Shown piece by piece: positions 6,654 through 7,162 of a DNA stretch of 7,162 bases. The notes beneath the pieces were generated by a model. It saw only the letters and a list, made by a program, of their open reading frames with translations, ran no database searches and was not told the DNA's origin. This stretch comes from Nitrospinota bacterium. GTDB taxonomy: Bacteria; JAUXIQ01. The stretch's first letter is position 1, and each line of letters opens with the position of its first letter. A program made the translations under genes and the position numbers. The stretch covers positions 1 to 7,162 of the forward strand of contig JAUXIQ010000095.1 of assembly GCA_030620925.1 (NCBI GenBank), given 5' to 3'.

Positions 6654-7162
6654 GTGAAAAAAGAGTTAAAACAGTTACTTAACGCCTCACTGAAAAGAGC
6701 CGCCGAAAGAGGACAAATCTCTCCTTCAAACAGGTTGCGGGGCATAATAGACGGTGAGGAAGAAGTAGTTTCTCGCCCCGCTAACACCGATCACGGAGAT
6801 TATACCTCCAACGCGGCCATGATACTGGCGTCTGACCAGGGCAAACCCCCCAGAGCGGTAGCGGAAACGATCCTCAGTAACCTGGAAAACTCCACTGATT
6901 TGTTGAAAGAAGTGGAGATCGCCGGACCGGGGTTTATCAACTTCTTCATCAAGCCCGAGCGCTGGTTGGAATCGCTGAGGCGCATAGTCAAAGAGGGGGA
7001 AGATTTCGGGTCTTCAACAGCGGGCAAGGGCCTCAAGGTCCAGATCGAGTTCGTTAGCGCCAACCCCACCGGGCCGCTTCACGTGGGACACGGCCGCGGA
7101 GCCGCCGTTGGCGATGCGCTGGCCAACCTGCTTCAGAAGACGGGCTTCGACGTCCATAAAGA
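6654..7162 (+). CDS. argS: Arginyl-tRNA synthetase, N-terminal part (3' end outside the window)
   Basis: This class I synthetase charges tRNA-Arg with arginine in the cytoplasm. The visible 169 residues cover the Add-1/N-terminal tRNA-binding domain (about 1-115), including HGDYTSNAAM (47-56, family form GDYxxNxAM) and GPGFINFFI (91-99). The start of the catalytic Rossmann domain follows, with the class I HIGH signature as HVGH (143-146) inside FVSANPTGPLHVGHGRGA (133-150). The frame runs to the right edge; a whole ArgRS has about 550-580 residues, so about a third is seen. The GTG at 6654 is the only good start in this frame. It sits inside the purine string GGGAGGTGA (6649-6657), so the working Shine-Dalgarno is probably GAGGG at 6643-6647. 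A nearby ATG at 6641 is out of frame. The gene has its own strong promoter. Confidence 0.96.
   Translation, partial: MKKELKQLLNASLKRAAERGQISPSNRLRGIIDGEEEVVSRPANTDHGDYTSNAAMILASDQGKPPRAVAETILSNLENSTDLLKEVEIAGPGFINFFIKPERWLESLRRIVKEGEDFGSSTAGKGLKVQIEFVSANPTGPLHVGHGRGAAVGDALANLLQKTGFDVHK

Overview
The window is an ordinary stretch of bacterial chromosome that carries core genes. It comes from a moderately GC-rich bacterium with strong purine-rich ribosome binding sites and sigma-70-type promoters. Gene content alone does not fix the lineage. The aspartyl-tRNA synthetase is the bacterial type with a GAD insertion. It carries the His found in non-discriminating enzymes, which argues against a close relative of E. 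coli. A Gram-negative lineage outside the gamma/beta-proteobacteria (for example deltaproteobacterial or Nitrospirota-like) is a guess only.

Layout from left to right. Bases 1-94 hold the 3' end of a plus-strand gene that I do not recognise. It converges on a full-length comEC on the minus strand (135-2633), and two small adjacent GC-rich hairpins lie between the two stops. A 291-bp AT-rich divergent intergenic region (2634-2924) separates comEC from aspS. It holds a perfect 12-bp palindrome, a repeated 9-mer, a probable extended -10 promoter for aspS and a 15-codon leader ORF whose stop overlaps the aspS start. Then come aspS (2925-4697), era (4785-5681) and recO (5773-6513), all on the plus strand with gaps of about 90 bp, probably one transcription unit. 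After a 140-bp AT-rich gap with a near-consensus promoter, the 5' third of argS runs off the right edge.

Functionally the window combines translation (AspRS, ArgRS), ribosome assembly (Era, a 30S-maturation GTPase), recombinational repair (RecO) and DNA uptake (ComEC). RecO and ComEC both handle single-stranded DNA in transformation-competent bacteria, but they are not in one operon here and their proximity may be chance. There are no tRNA or rRNA genes, CRISPR arrays, insertion sequences or phage genes. I found no new multi-gene system. The points most worth a second look are the AspRS specificity residue, the Gln in the ComEC metal motif and the regulatory structure between comEC and aspS.
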